DNA from: Clostridia bacterium | Lineage (GTDB): Bacteria; Bacillota; Clostridia; Oscillospirales; Acutalibacteraceae | Length of the DNA: 64,000 bases | Direction of reading: 5' to 3' | Assembly: GCA_017623615.1 (NCBI GenBank) | Contig: JAGAOT010000024.1 | Location: 33,644 to 97,643 of the forward strand | Shown: positions 9,748 to 18,123 of the stretch, one piece after another | Layout: each line of letters starts with the position of its first letter | Numbering within the stretch: position 1 is the first letter of the stretch | Program-made: the position numbers and the translations under genes | The notes under the pieces: model-generated | Databases searched by the model: none | What the model was told of the DNA's origin: nothing | What the model saw: only the letters and a program-made list of their open reading frames with translations

Positions 9748-9785
9748 CGACCCCGACAGATGAAATTTTTCATCCGACGGGGTCG
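9748..9785 (-). terminator. Hairpin downstream of the M23 peptidase gene
   Basis: Outer stem CGACCCCG/CGGGGTCG with an inner GATGAAA/TTTCATC repeat. The T-tract on the minus strand is modest, so termination strength is uncertain. Confidence 0.6.
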
Positions 9786-9793
9786 TTCATTTT

Positions 9794-12001
9794 TTAATAA
9801 ATATAATTTGCAGGGTTCTTTGTTTCGCCGTTATAAATAACCTCAAAATGAAGGTGAGGTCCGGTGGAGTTGCCGGTTGAGCCGACCTTGCCGATAGTCT
9901 GCCCTGCTTCAACATAATCGCCGACAGAAACCGTTATTGAGCCTTTTATCATATGGGCATATCGTGTCTTGTAGCCGTCGCCGTGATTGATAAGCACCAT
10001 CTGACCGTAGCCCGAGTTGCTTCGCTGAACAACCTCAACGCGTCCGCTTCTTGAGGCGATAACGGGGGTGCCGCTTGCGCCGCCGCCGGATTTAACAAGG
10101 TCAATTCCGCTGTGCCAGCCTCTGCTTCGCCAGCCGTAAGGTGAGCTGACATAGCGGCAGCTCGGAGCAGGCCAGAGGAAGCCTTTTTTGGAAGCGGAGC
10201 CGATATAAACGCCGTTGTATGTGGTCTTTGTGCCGACGGTTACTATCTCGTCAACCGGTTCTTCGAGCGTTTCATAGTCATATTGAGTATCTTCAAGCAC
10301 TCCATCGATATAGATTTGAGTTTTGGTAACGCGCTCGGAGCCGTTAATGCCCTTTTGCGAAACGCGTCTGTAGCCGCTGTATTTTGTGGCATCGCGCCTC
10401 TTGACGGTTTCAAATTCTATCTCGCGGATTTCCGAAGTTGTAACAATCTTTTTGATGCTGACAAGCTTTTCGGAGCTTTTGATTTTAATTGAAGTGCCCT
10501 CTGTGAGATTTTCCCAATCGCAGTCGGGGTTAAGCTCTTTAAGAGTATCTTCATCAACCCCGTAAAGGAGCGAAATGCTTTCAAGCGTGTCGCCTGCAGC
10601 AGCCGAATGAGTTTTTGCGGAGCCGTTAAGCGCATCGGTAAGCCTTGCCGCATCCCACATGACAGCACCGTCCTCGCGGTAAAGCCCCTGGACATAGTCT
10701 ATCGTTTCCGCAAGGCTTACAACATAACCGCCGCTCTGCGCATCCGCTTCGTAGGGGGCAAGAATATTATCGAAAACGGTTTTTGCATCCGCTTCGTTTT
10801 TAACTGCGCAAACAAACTCGCCGTCAATGTAAATTCCGCAGGCGTGGGTAAGGTTGTCAACGGAATTTTCAATCATTTTGTCGGATATCGCCTGCGCATC
10901 GTTCAATTCGTCAAGCGAAACGAGTGAAAGAGAATAACGCGCGTTAAGATTAGAGGCGGGTGCAGCGGCAACCGTTGCCTCTATGTTTTCCGAGGTGTAT
11001 GCACCGGAACTTAAGCGGTCTTTAACAAGATTTTTTGCTTCAATATAAACCGATTCATCGCTGATATATCCTATGCTCTGGTCGTTATAAATTACCTCCA
11101 GCGCAAAGGTTACGCCGTTCCAGAAATTAACGGTTGCAATCAATATCATCAGCGAAACTATCGGTAATAATGTGTTGAACGCGGTTTTAAGCAGAGCTCC
11201 GTGGCGTGAAAACGCTTTTTTGAAATAATGGGAGATAATTGCGGGCAGAGCCTTCGGATTTTTCAGCGCACGCTTAATGACCTTTGTTCCGTGGCGGATT
11301 TCGCTTCTGAAATGCACAATTTCATTAACTGTTGAGCTGAAGCGTCTGCGGGCATTGAGCTTTGTGCTTTCCGTTGCGCTTGAAAGAGCGCGGAAAATTC
11401 TTGCAAACGGTGCTTTGATTATTTTGAATATAAAAACGAATGTGATTTTTAAAAATCTGCAAATGGCATCGCCGAAAAGATAAAAAACCGAGTAGAATGG
11501 ATTTGTTTGCGACAAGTCAACGGTTTTTTGTTCTTTTGGTTTTTTTACCATTGCCTTTTTTGCAGGCTTCATTTTCTTTTTGGGGGAAGTTTTTTCTTTT
11601 GCCGTATTCTCGCTGTTAATAATTTCATTAATGCGCTCAAGCTCTTCTCGCACCGCTTCGTGCACTTCAATTTCAGGCGTGGCTTCGGGCACGGGTTCCG
11701 GTTTTGCCGAGGGAGTTTTGCGCTTAATCTTTTTAACTTCAGGCTCAATTTTGCTTCTGGCATCCTCAAGCTGCAGGGAATATCTTCTTTCGATATCCTC
11801 CTTGATTGCCTGCATTTCAAGCTCGCGCCGTTTCTCGTCTTTAAGACGAAGCTCCTCTTCCCTTGTTTTGGGAGCTTCATTTTTTGGCGTGTCTGAATAA
11901 AGGCTGCTCAAATCATAAAAGCCGTCCATAATCTCGTCAAGTGCATTTGAACGGTTTTCGCCTTGATGAACGCTATTAACTTTTTTGTTTTCTTTATCCA
12001 T
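9794..12001 (-). CDS. Membrane-anchored M23 metallopeptidase with LysM and G5 domains
   Basis: Likely peptidoglycan endopeptidase of 735 aa. In order: a long Lys/Glu-rich cytoplasmic region with helical character (about 1–240), one transmembrane helix near 275–300, a linker, a LysM domain (GDTLESISLLYGVDEDTL…), a G5-like domain, and a C-terminal M23 domain. The M23 zinc site is visible as HSGIDL, the central AHM segment and HLHFE. The ATG was chosen because GGAG lies 9 nt upstream; a TTG 21 bases earlier lacks a good SD. The very large charged cytoplasmic N-terminus is unusual for M23 enzymes and may scaffold cytoplasmic partners, for example in sporulation or division. Confidence 0.88.
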   Translation of the reverse strand: MDKENKKVNSVHQGENRSNALDEIMDGFYDLSSLYSDTPKNEAPKTREEELRLKDEKRRELEMQAIKEDIERRYSLQLEDARSKIEPEVKKIKRKTPSAKPEPVPEATPEIEVHEAVREELERINEIINSENTAKEKTSPKKKMKPAKKAMVKKPKEQKTVDLSQTNPFYSVFYLFGDAICRFLKITFVFIFKIIKAPFARIFRALSSATESTKLNARRRFSSTVNEIVHFRSEIRHGTKVIKRALKNPKALPAIISHYFKKAFSRHGALLKTAFNTLLPIVSLMILIATVNFWNGVTFALEVIYNDQSIGYISDESVYIEAKNLVKDRLSSGAYTSENIEATVAAAPASNLNARYSLSLVSLDELNDAQAISDKMIENSVDNLTHACGIYIDGEFVCAVKNEADAKTVFDNILAPYEADAQSGGYVVSLAETIDYVQGLYREDGAVMWDAARLTDALNGSAKTHSAAAGDTLESISLLYGVDEDTLKELNPDCDWENLTEGTSIKIKSSEKLVSIKKIVTTSEIREIEFETVKRRDATKYSGYRRVSQKGINGSERVTKTQIYIDGVLEDTQYDYETLEEPVDEIVTVGTKTTYNGVYIGSASKKGFLWPAPSCRYVSSPYGWRSRGWHSGIDLVKSGGGASGTPVIASRSGRVEVVQRSNSGYGQMVLINHGDGYKTRYAHMIKGSITVSVGDYVEAGQTIGKVGSTGNSTGPHLHFEVIYNGETKNPANYIY

Positions 12002-12045
12002 TAACAGACGCTCCGTAAACAATATTTAGTCTATTATAATATAAA

Positions 12046-12083
12046 ATGCGCCGTATTACAAGAGTAAAAAATACAGCGCATCA
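12046..12083 (-). terminator. Probable terminator after rfbD-like gene
   Basis: Imperfect stem ATGCGC-GTATT/AATAC-GCGCAT with one mismatch. On the minus strand it is followed by T/A-rich sequence that also contains a TATAAT-like box for the M23 gene. Confidence 0.55.
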
Positions 12084-12098
12084 TTAATTTACAAATAA

Positions 12099-12935
12099 TT
12101 AAATTTTTAAAAATTCTTTAAGTGCATCCTGCCAATGGGGCAGGCGGTCAAAACCGTTTATATCAAGCGATTTTTTTGAAAGCCGTGAATTTGCGGGTCT
12201 TGCGGCAACGGATTTGTATTCGCTGCTTGAAATAGGAATTATTTTTGTCTGCGCACCCGAAAGCTCCATTATTTTTGCTGCAAATTCCGCCCAACTGCAA
12301 AAGCCCTCGTTGGTTGCGTGATATGTGCCGTATTTTTCGGTTGCCGCCATTTGACAAAGCAAAGCCGCAAGGTGCTTTGTGTAGGTGGGGGAGCCTGTCT
12401 GGTCGTTGACAACGGTAATTTCATCGCGTTCTTTTGAAAGACGAAGCATGGTTTTGACAAAGTTTTTGCCGTTTTCGCCGAATACCCATGAAATGCGTAT
12501 AATAAAATGCTTTTCGCAGTTTTCGGCAACCGCTTTTTCGCCCGCAAGCTTTGTTTCGCCGTAATAATTGCAAGGTAAAGTGGGGCTGTCGGTTTCAAAC
12601 GGAGTTTCGCCGTCACCGCCGAAAACATAGTCCGTGCTCAAATAAAGCAACTTCATACCGTGTTTTGCGCAGGCGCGGGCAATGTTTAAAGTGCCGTCAA
12701 CATTTATTCTTTTGCAGGTTTCTTTTTCTGTTTCGGCAATGTCAACATTTGTAAAGGCGGCGCAATGGATAACCGCATCGGCATTGTGCTTTTTTGTGAA
12801 ATTTTCAACTGCTTCGGCATCGGTTATGTCAAGCTCGGGTAAATCCGCGCCTACGGGCACCGCTCCGATTTTTTCAAGCTCTGCCATAACATCAGTGCCG
12901 AGCTGACCTTTTGAGCCGGTAACGATTACTTTCAT
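12099..12935 (-). CDS. rfbD: dTDP-4-dehydrorhamnose reductase family (RfbD-like)
   Basis: Short-chain dehydrogenase of the RmlD/RfbD type (278 aa), which reduces the 4-keto sugar nucleotide to dTDP-L-rhamnose with NAD(P)H. The nucleotide-binding motif is GSKGQLGTDV at the N-terminus; the catalytic YxxxK appears as YYGETK; the substrate region SWVFGENGKNFV and the ending HWQDALKEFL match the family. The SD GGGAGG lies 7 nt before the ATG. The rfbA, rfbB and rfbC partners are not in the window, so the gene may work with a distant cluster or in another NDP-sugar pathway. Confidence 0.85.
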   Translation of the reverse strand: MKVIVTGSKGQLGTDVMAELEKIGAVPVGADLPELDITDAEAVENFTKKHNADAVIHCAAFTNVDIAETEKETCKRINVDGTLNIARACAKHGMKLLYLSTDYVFGGDGETPFETDSPTLPCNYYGETKLAGEKAVAENCEKHFIIRISWVFGENGKNFVKTMLRLSKERDEITVVNDQTGSPTYTKHLAALLCQMAATEKYGTYHATNEGFCSWAEFAAKIMELSGAQTKIIPISSSEYKSVAARPANSRLSKKSLDINGFDRLPHWQDALKEFLKI

Positions 12936-13062
12936 GCTGTGCCTCCCATACTTTTTTTATATTTTATCATATTTTACGCATATAAACAATATTTTTTTGA
13001 TTTTATCTGTTCCAAATTCCAAAAAATGTGATATTATAAAGACGATAAAGGAGCGATGTGTC

Positions 13063-13881
13063 ATGGCTTTTAAAAATCTTATAGATTTGCATACTCATAC
13101 CGACAACTCATTTGACGGCCATCATTCAACAATGTTTCTTTGCGAAACGGCGTATATGAAGGGCCTGCGCGGTGTTGCATTCACCGACCATCTTGAAATG
13201 GATGCTTTTTTTCGCGACAGCTTCGACCGCACGGCGATACAGTCATTTTTTGAGGTTGCCAAGGCACGTTCCGCTTTTAACGGCAAGCTTATGGTTTGCG
13301 TGGGTGCGGAGCTCGGTCAGGCGGTCTATAACAAGCCCGTTTCCGAAAAACTGCTTGACACAATGAAATATGATTTTGTTATCGGCGCAATACATAATCT
13401 GCCCGAAATGCAGGATTTTTATTACATGGATTTCAGCGATGAGAGCATCGACTATATGGAGCTTTTAAGGCAGTATTTCGAATGGGAATTGAAGCTTGCG
13501 GAGTGGGCGAGATTTGACACGCTTGCACATCTTACATATCCTCTGCGCTATATCGTCGGCAAATACGGCAAGAGCGTTGATATGTCAAAGTTTTCGGAGA
13601 TAATTGAAGAAATTCTTGTAACCCTCATTAAAAATGAAAAGTCGCTTGAAATAAACACGGCGGGTCTGCGCCAGCCAATCGGCGTTACCTCGCCGGATGA
13701 AAGCATAGTTAAAAGATATAAAGAGCTTGGCGGCAGGCTGATAACAGTCGGCTCCGATGCGCATTATGCGGAGCATCTCGGTGCGGGCATTGAGCAGGGC
13801 TATGAGCTTGCTCTTAAATGCGGCTTTGACAGCGTTGCCGTTTATCAGAACAGAACACCCACTATGGTGCCCATTGAATGA
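13063..13881 (+). CDS. PHP-domain histidinol-phosphatase-like protein
   Basis: Metal-dependent phosphoesterase of the PHP family, 272 aa, closest in layout to HisK-type histidinol phosphatases. It has the first metal motif LHTHTDNSFDGHHS, a second at FTDHLE, and late SDAHYAEHLG. The ATG is preceded by AAAGGAG; an upstream extension of the frame has no SD and is AT-rich. No his genes are nearby, so histidine synthesis is a family-based suggestion only. It is followed by ispE after 14 bp. Confidence 0.8.
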   Translation: MAFKNLIDLHTHTDNSFDGHHSTMFLCETAYMKGLRGVAFTDHLEMDAFFRDSFDRTAIQSFFEVAKARSAFNGKLMVCVGAELGQAVYNKPVSEKLLDTMKYDFVIGAIHNLPEMQDFYYMDFSDESIDYMELLRQYFEWELKLAEWARFDTLAHLTYPLRYIVGKYGKSVDMSKFSEIIEEILVTLIKNEKSLEINTAGLRQPIGVTSPDESIVKRYKELGGRLITVGSDAHYAEHLGAGIEQGYELALKCGFDSVAVYQNRTPTMVPIE

Positions 13882-13895
13882 GAAAGGAGCATAAT

Positions 13896-14759
13896 ATGAA
13901 GCTGACTGTTAATGCCCCCGCAAAAATAAACCTTTTTCTTGATATTATCGGCAGGCTTGATAACGGATATCACAGCTTGTTTATGGTTATGCAGTCTGTC
14001 GGGCTTTCCGATACGGTGACTGTTGCAAAAAGCGAAAAAAACGGAATTTTTCTGACCTGCTCCGATGAAAGGCTTCCGAGCGACGAGAGCAACATTGCAT
14101 ATAAAGCGGCATCTGCTTTCTTTAAGAAAACGGGTATATCCCCGAATGCCAAAATAGGCATAGAAAAGTGCATTCCCTTTGCCGCAGGTCTTGCGGGCGG
14201 AAGTGCTGATGCGGCGGCTGTTATTGTTGGATTAAACGAGCTTTACAAAACGGATTTAAGCCAATCAGAGCTTTGCAAGATAGGGCTTTCGGTCGGCAGC
14301 GATGTTCCGTTCTGCATAGTCGGCGGCACATGCCTTTCACAGAATACCGGCGGAGTTCTTTCTCCGCTTGAGCCTCTGAAGGACTGCCATATCGTGCTTG
14401 CAAAGCCGGAGGCGGGAGTCTCAACCGCAGAGGCCTATGCCGCGGCGGACGGCACATATCTTTACCGCCCCGACAGCATGCGTATGCTTGATGCCTGCGA
14501 AAAAGGCGATTTCGAGGGTATATGCAAATATGCGGGCAACGTGTTTGAGCAGGTGATTGAGGTTGCTGACCGCGTTGAGTTTAAACGCATAATGCGCGAA
14601 AACGGCTGTTCACTTTGCCAAATGAGCGGAAGCGGACCCACGGTTTTTGCTTTGTTTGAAAATAAAGACAATGCAGAAAAATGTGCAGAGGAGCTAAAGA
14701 AAATCTGCCCGAATGTATTTTTAACAGTCCCCGTTTCGCACGGAGCAATAATTGAATAA
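13896..14759 (+). CDS. ispE: 4-diphosphocytidyl-2-C-methyl-D-erythritol kinase
   Basis: GHMP-family kinase (287 aa) that phosphorylates CDP-methylerythritol in the non-mevalonate isoprenoid pathway. The N-terminal PAKINLFLDI, the ATP-binding loop AAGLAGGSADAAAV and the C-terminal MSGSGPTVFAL are diagnostic. GAAAGGAG precedes the ATG; a Met six codons upstream overlaps the previous gene and is less likely. Shares a transcript with the PHP gene and ends at a bidirectional terminator. Confidence 0.93.
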   Translation: MKLTVNAPAKINLFLDIIGRLDNGYHSLFMVMQSVGLSDTVTVAKSEKNGIFLTCSDERLPSDESNIAYKAASAFFKKTGISPNAKIGIEKCIPFAAGLAGGSADAAAVIVGLNELYKTDLSQSELCKIGLSVGSDVPFCIVGGTCLSQNTGGVLSPLEPLKDCHIVLAKPEAGVSTAEAYAAADGTYLYRPDSMRMLDACEKGDFEGICKYAGNVFEQVIEVADRVEFKRIMRENGCSLCQMSGSGPTVFALFENKDNAEKCAEELKKICPNVFLTVPVSHGAIIE

Positions 14760-14764
14760 AAAAG

Positions 14765-14796
14765 AAGGGCTGACTTGAGTGTCAGCCCTTGATTTT
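14765..14796. terminator. Bidirectional intrinsic terminator
   Basis: A 10-bp perfect stem AAGGGCTGAC/GTCAGCCCTT with T-run, between convergent ispE and MATE genes. It overlaps the last codons of the MATE gene. Confidence 0.85.
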
Positions 14797-16119
14797 TTGC
14801 CTTTTGCGGCGGTAAAACATGTAAAAGCAAACGGACATAACCGTGCAGGTCAGCCAGCCTATCGGCCACGCCGCCCAAATGCCGTTTGTTCCGTAATCGG
14901 GTGAGAGAAGATAGGCGAAAATAACTCTCAAAATCAAATCCGCAAAGGTTGTTACCATGAACGCTTTCATTTTGCCCGTGCCTCGCAGAACGCCGTCGGC
15001 AAGAATTTTAAATGCTATGGGGCAGTAAAACGGTGAGGTGATTTTTAAAAAATCCATGCCCGTTTTCAGCGCATCGGCGTTTCCTTCTTCGAGAAAAAGC
15101 ATTATAAGCGGCTCGCCCGCAAAGAAATACGCAACGGAAAAGGGGATTGTGATAAACAGCGACATCAACAGCCCCGCGCCGAAGCCCGAATCAATCCTTG
15201 AAAGCTTCTTTGCGCCAACATTTTGGGCTGTGTAGCCTGAAATACCGTTGCCGAGGGTTGTGAGGCTTGTTATGCAAAAGGTGTTCAGCTTAATTGCTGC
15301 CGAATAGCCTGCAATAACCGATGAGCCGAAGCTGTTTATGAGCCTTTGAATGAACAGGTTGCCTACGGAAACAAAGCTCTGCTGCAAAATGCTGGGTATT
15401 GCAACAAGACATATTTCCCAAAGCGTTGAAAAAGAAAACTTCTTATATTTTTCGGTAATCTTTATTTCTTTGATTCTTATTGAAACGGTGATGAGTGCAA
15501 GTATGCATGCCGCACCCTGCGCAATAAAGGTTGCCCAAGCAACGCCCGCAACGCCCCAATTAAAGAATTTAACAAAAACATAGTCGAGAATGATGTTGCC
15601 CACCGAGGAGCAGATAAGAAAAAACAGAGGAGTTTTTGAATCGCCGACCGAAACGAAAACAGCCGTTGCAATATTATAAAGGAAAAGAAACGCAAAGCCG
15701 CCTATGTATATTTTGAGATATAGCGCAGAATCGTCAAAAATATTTTCGGGTGTGTTGAGAAGCCGCATAACGGGGGTGCATGCCGCAAGCCCCGCTGCAG
15801 TCAGACCGACGGAAGCAACGACAGCCGAAATAACCGTTGTTGATATTGCCGTGCGTGTATGCACATAATCGTGAGAGCCGAAAATCCGAGCGATAACAAC
15901 CGAGCAGCCGATATTGCAGCCGATTGCAACGGCGTTGAAAATCATCGTTACGGGGTATGATGCGCCGACTGCCGCTAACGCATCCTCGCCGGCAAATCTG
16001 CCCGCGATAACGGAATCCGCGATGTTATAAAGCTGCTGAAAAATAACGCTCAGAAACATTGGTATTGTGTAGCTTCGCAAAACCTTGGAAGGCTTGCCTG
16101 AAGTTAAATCCCTGACCAC
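14782..16119 (-). CDS. MATE family efflux transporter
   Basis: Polytopic membrane exporter (445 aa, about 12 hydrophobic segments) of the MATE/NorM type, using a cation gradient to expel drugs or metabolites. Family sequence features include the N-terminal SGKPSKVLRSYTIPM and QQLYNIADSVIAGRF. The start was set at a GTG with GGAGG 6 nt upstream. A longer frame would run far into the upstream gene. It overlaps the 3' end of the YgjV-like gene slightly by its leader, so both are probably co-transcribed. Substrate unknown. Confidence 0.9.
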   Translation of the reverse strand: MVRDLTSGKPSKVLRSYTIPMFLSVIFQQLYNIADSVIAGRFAGEDALAAVGASYPVTMIFNAVAIGCNIGCSVVIARIFGSHDYVHTRTAISTTVISAVVASVGLTAAGLAACTPVMRLLNTPENIFDDSALYLKIYIGGFAFLFLYNIATAVFVSVGDSKTPLFFLICSSVGNIILDYVFVKFFNWGVAGVAWATFIAQGAACILALITVSIRIKEIKITEKYKKFSFSTLWEICLVAIPSILQQSFVSVGNLFIQRLINSFGSSVIAGYSAAIKLNTFCITSLTTLGNGISGYTAQNVGAKKLSRIDSGFGAGLLMSLFITIPFSVAYFFAGEPLIMLFLEEGNADALKTGMDFLKITSPFYCPIAFKILADGVLRGTGKMKAFMVTTFADLILRVIFAYLLSPDYGTNGIWAAWPIGWLTCTVMSVCFYMFYRRKRQKIKG

Positions 16120-16133
16120 GTTAAACCTCCGAA

Positions 16134-16685
16134 TTATTTTGAGTTTTTCTTTGTTCTGAATCTGAAAAGCCCGATGAATATTGAGAGCAAACACAGAATT
16201 TCGGTAGCGGTTCCGGAATATGAGCCGCAGATTATGTTATAGATAAGCCACATGAGGGATGTGGGAATAGTCAGCGCGCGAAGCTCCTGTGTTTTGGGAT
16301 TCCACATAACAAAAGATGAAATAATCATTGCAGCCATCGGCAGAAGCGAAACCGGGCTTTCGTAGGTGACAGCTCCGCCTATGCCCGCAAGCACGGCAAA
16401 AACAATCGGGCACGCAATGCTGTCAACAAATTTGGATTTGCCTCTGAAGCAGAATGCAACGCTTCGTGAAAAGCCGACTATGTTGCCGACCATGCCTTCG
16501 TATGCGCCGAGCAGAAAATACTGCAGCGCAAAAAGCAGACCCGAACAAAACTGCATTGCAACGATTCGTCTGTGGGTGCGCTGCTGATATGAAAACAGAA
16601 GAAGTGCCGCGGCAACAAATCCGATGACCTGCGATATTATAAATGTTGTGTCTTTTCCCACAAAAAAACTTGTTATAAAATCCAT
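16134..16685 (-). CDS. YgjV-like integral membrane protein
   Basis: Small polytopic membrane protein (183 aa) with about six hydrophobic segments. The early QVIGFVAAALLLFSYQQRTH segment and the FCSGLLFALQYFLLG segment resemble the YgjV family, whose function is not established. It precedes the MATE exporter with 14 bp between its stop and that start. A basic tail (FRFRTKKNSK) is probably cytoplasmic. Confidence 0.7.
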   Translation of the reverse strand: MDFITSFFVGKDTTFIISQVIGFVAAALLLFSYQQRTHRRIVAMQFCSGLLFALQYFLLGAYEGMVGNIVGFSRSVAFCFRGKSKFVDSIACPIVFAVLAGIGGAVTYESPVSLLPMAAMIISSFVMWNPKTQELRALTIPTSLMWLIYNIICGSYSGTATEILCLLSIFIGLFRFRTKKNSK

Positions 16686-16756
16686 AAAAACCTCTGAATT
16701 TGTATTTTTGTTTATTATATCTTTTTTGTTCCGCTATAACAATGCCAAAAATGAAG

Positions 16757-16783
16757 AAATCCCCGCTCATTGAGCAGGGATTT
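16757..16783 (-). terminator. Intrinsic terminator
   Basis: Stem AAATCCC-GCTC/GAGC-GGGATTT with one mismatch, downstream of the phosphopantetheinyl transferase gene and upstream of the YgjV-like gene on the minus strand. Confidence 0.65.
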
Positions 16784-16858
16784 TTGTGTAAATTAATTGT
16801 TTGAGTCTTTTGTTTAACATATCTGTAACATTTTAAAAATAGCAAGCAAACAAAACGT

Positions 16859-17461
16859 TTATATATTATCTGTGATTTGTTCGCATACGGAGCAAACGTA
16901 ACCGTCGGCTATGCTTATAAACGAACACTCAAACCCGTTTTCGGAGCATACAACTCCGTTTTCGCTTATCTTAAATGAAACGCTTTTTATATTTGCTCCC
17001 AAGCCCGTGCCGATGCATTTAAAATACGCTTCTTTAAGAGTCCATATTTCAAAAAATCCCGTTTCGTTTGAGTGAATATAATCAAGCTCGTCGTCGCAGG
17101 CGAATTTTTCGGCGATTTTAGGGTTAATCGGGCGGATTTTTTCAATGTCAATTCCGATTTCTTTATCAGAAACGGCGCAGATAACATGGTCACCGCTGTG
17201 GCTGATGTTAAAACAAGCCCTACAGTTAACGGCAAAGGGCTTTCCGCTTGCCGACAGAGCAAATTCAATTTTCTCTTTTTCAATTCCGCAGAAATCGGAT
17301 AAAGCGGTGCGGCAAAGGTAATCCGCCGCAATTCTTGACTTTTGCTTTTTTGCATTTTGCAGGCGCAGAGTGCTTTCCTTGCGTTCGCTGCTCATTGCGT
17401 CAAAATAATTGCGAAACTCCGCTTCCGATATATCGTTTATGTTGCATGAATAAATCTTCAT
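16859..17461 (-). CDS. 4'-phosphopantetheinyl transferase (Sfp superfamily)
   Basis: Transfers the phosphopantetheine arm of CoA to carrier-protein serines (200 aa). Magnesium and CoA motifs are GIDIEKIRP and WTLKEAYFKCIGTGL; FNISHSGDHVICAVSD fits the family. No NRPS or PKS genes lie nearby, so targets may be an acyl carrier protein or distant clusters. At 200 aa it is slightly shorter than Sfp but has both catalytic motifs. Confidence 0.88.
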   Translation of the reverse strand: MKIYSCNINDISEAEFRNYFDAMSSERKESTLRLQNAKKQKSRIAADYLCRTALSDFCGIEKEKIEFALSASGKPFAVNCRACFNISHSGDHVICAVSDKEIGIDIEKIRPINPKIAEKFACDDELDYIHSNETGFFEIWTLKEAYFKCIGTGLGANIKSVSFKISENGVVCSENGFECSFISIADGYVCSVCEQITDNI

Positions 17462-17473
17462 ATTGCGCCTCTA

Positions 17474-17500
17474 AAACAAAAAGCCGCCGAATGGGCGGCA
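17474..17500 (-). terminator. Intrinsic terminator after YuiD-like gene
   Basis: Perfect 6-bp GC stem GCCGCC/GGCGGC with short loop, followed on the minus strand by a T-run. Confidence 0.75.
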
Positions 17501-17511
17501 GATTTTTGAAA

Positions 17512-17967
17512 TCAAAAAAGACCTGAGAATTTAACCATAATAATGCCTACGGTTGCGCCTACGATAAAACCGCCGATAATTTCGGGGATTGTGTGACCCT
17601 CAACCTTTTTAACATCTTTGGCTTCGCGTCCGCAAACCTTGCCTTGAAGTCTGTTGAAAGCATCGGTCAGCCTGCTGATGGGGAGCCTGACCTTGAATGC
17701 ATCAAACATAACAATGAATGCAAAAACGCCGCATGCGGCAAAAATATCCGAGTCAAAGCCGTTACGCAGACCGATGCAGGCGCAAAGAGCGATAACGGTT
17801 GCCGTGTGTGAGCTGGGCATGCCGCCGAGCTTAAAGAGGGTTTCGATTGTAACCTTGCCGACTGCAAGACCCTTTCTTTTTCCGTTATAGTATTTAACCG
17901 TATTTATAATCACTTTAATAAGCTGTGCAACAAACCAAGCGATAAGGCAAACAAAAAAAATTCTCAT
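17512..17967 (-). CDS. YuiD-like divergent PAP2-family membrane protein
   Basis: Small membrane protein (151 aa) of the divergent acid phosphatase/haloperoxidase-related family (DUF212). The residues GGMPSSHTATV correspond to the PAP2 SxxH motif, and the C-terminus GHTIPEIIGGFIVG carries a second conserved His. Probably acts on a lipid-linked phosphate, but no substrate has been proven for this family. Confidence 0.85.
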   Translation of the reverse strand: MRIFFVCLIAWFVAQLIKVIINTVKYYNGKRKGLAVGKVTIETLFKLGGMPSSHTATVIALCACIGLRNGFDSDIFAACGVFAFIVMFDAFKVRLPISRLTDAFNRLQGKVCGREAKDVKKVEGHTIPEIIGGFIVGATVGIIMVKFSGLF

Positions 17968-18042
17968 CGAGCTGAATTCTCCTTAAAAACACAATTCAGC
18001 TAATTGTACAATATTGACTGACAAAAAGCAAGACTTTTTTTC

Positions 18043-18071
18043 TTGAAAAACAGATAGAAATATGTTAAAAT
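18043..18071 (+). promoter_or_regulatory. Sigma-A promoter of acyl-CoA ligase gene
   Basis: TTGAAA, 17-bp spacer, TAAAAT, followed about 50 bp later by the ATG. Confidence 0.7.
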
Positions 18072-18123
18072 ATCGGCAAATAGGCTGAAATAATGAAAAA
18101 ATATAAAATTAACGGAGTGTAAC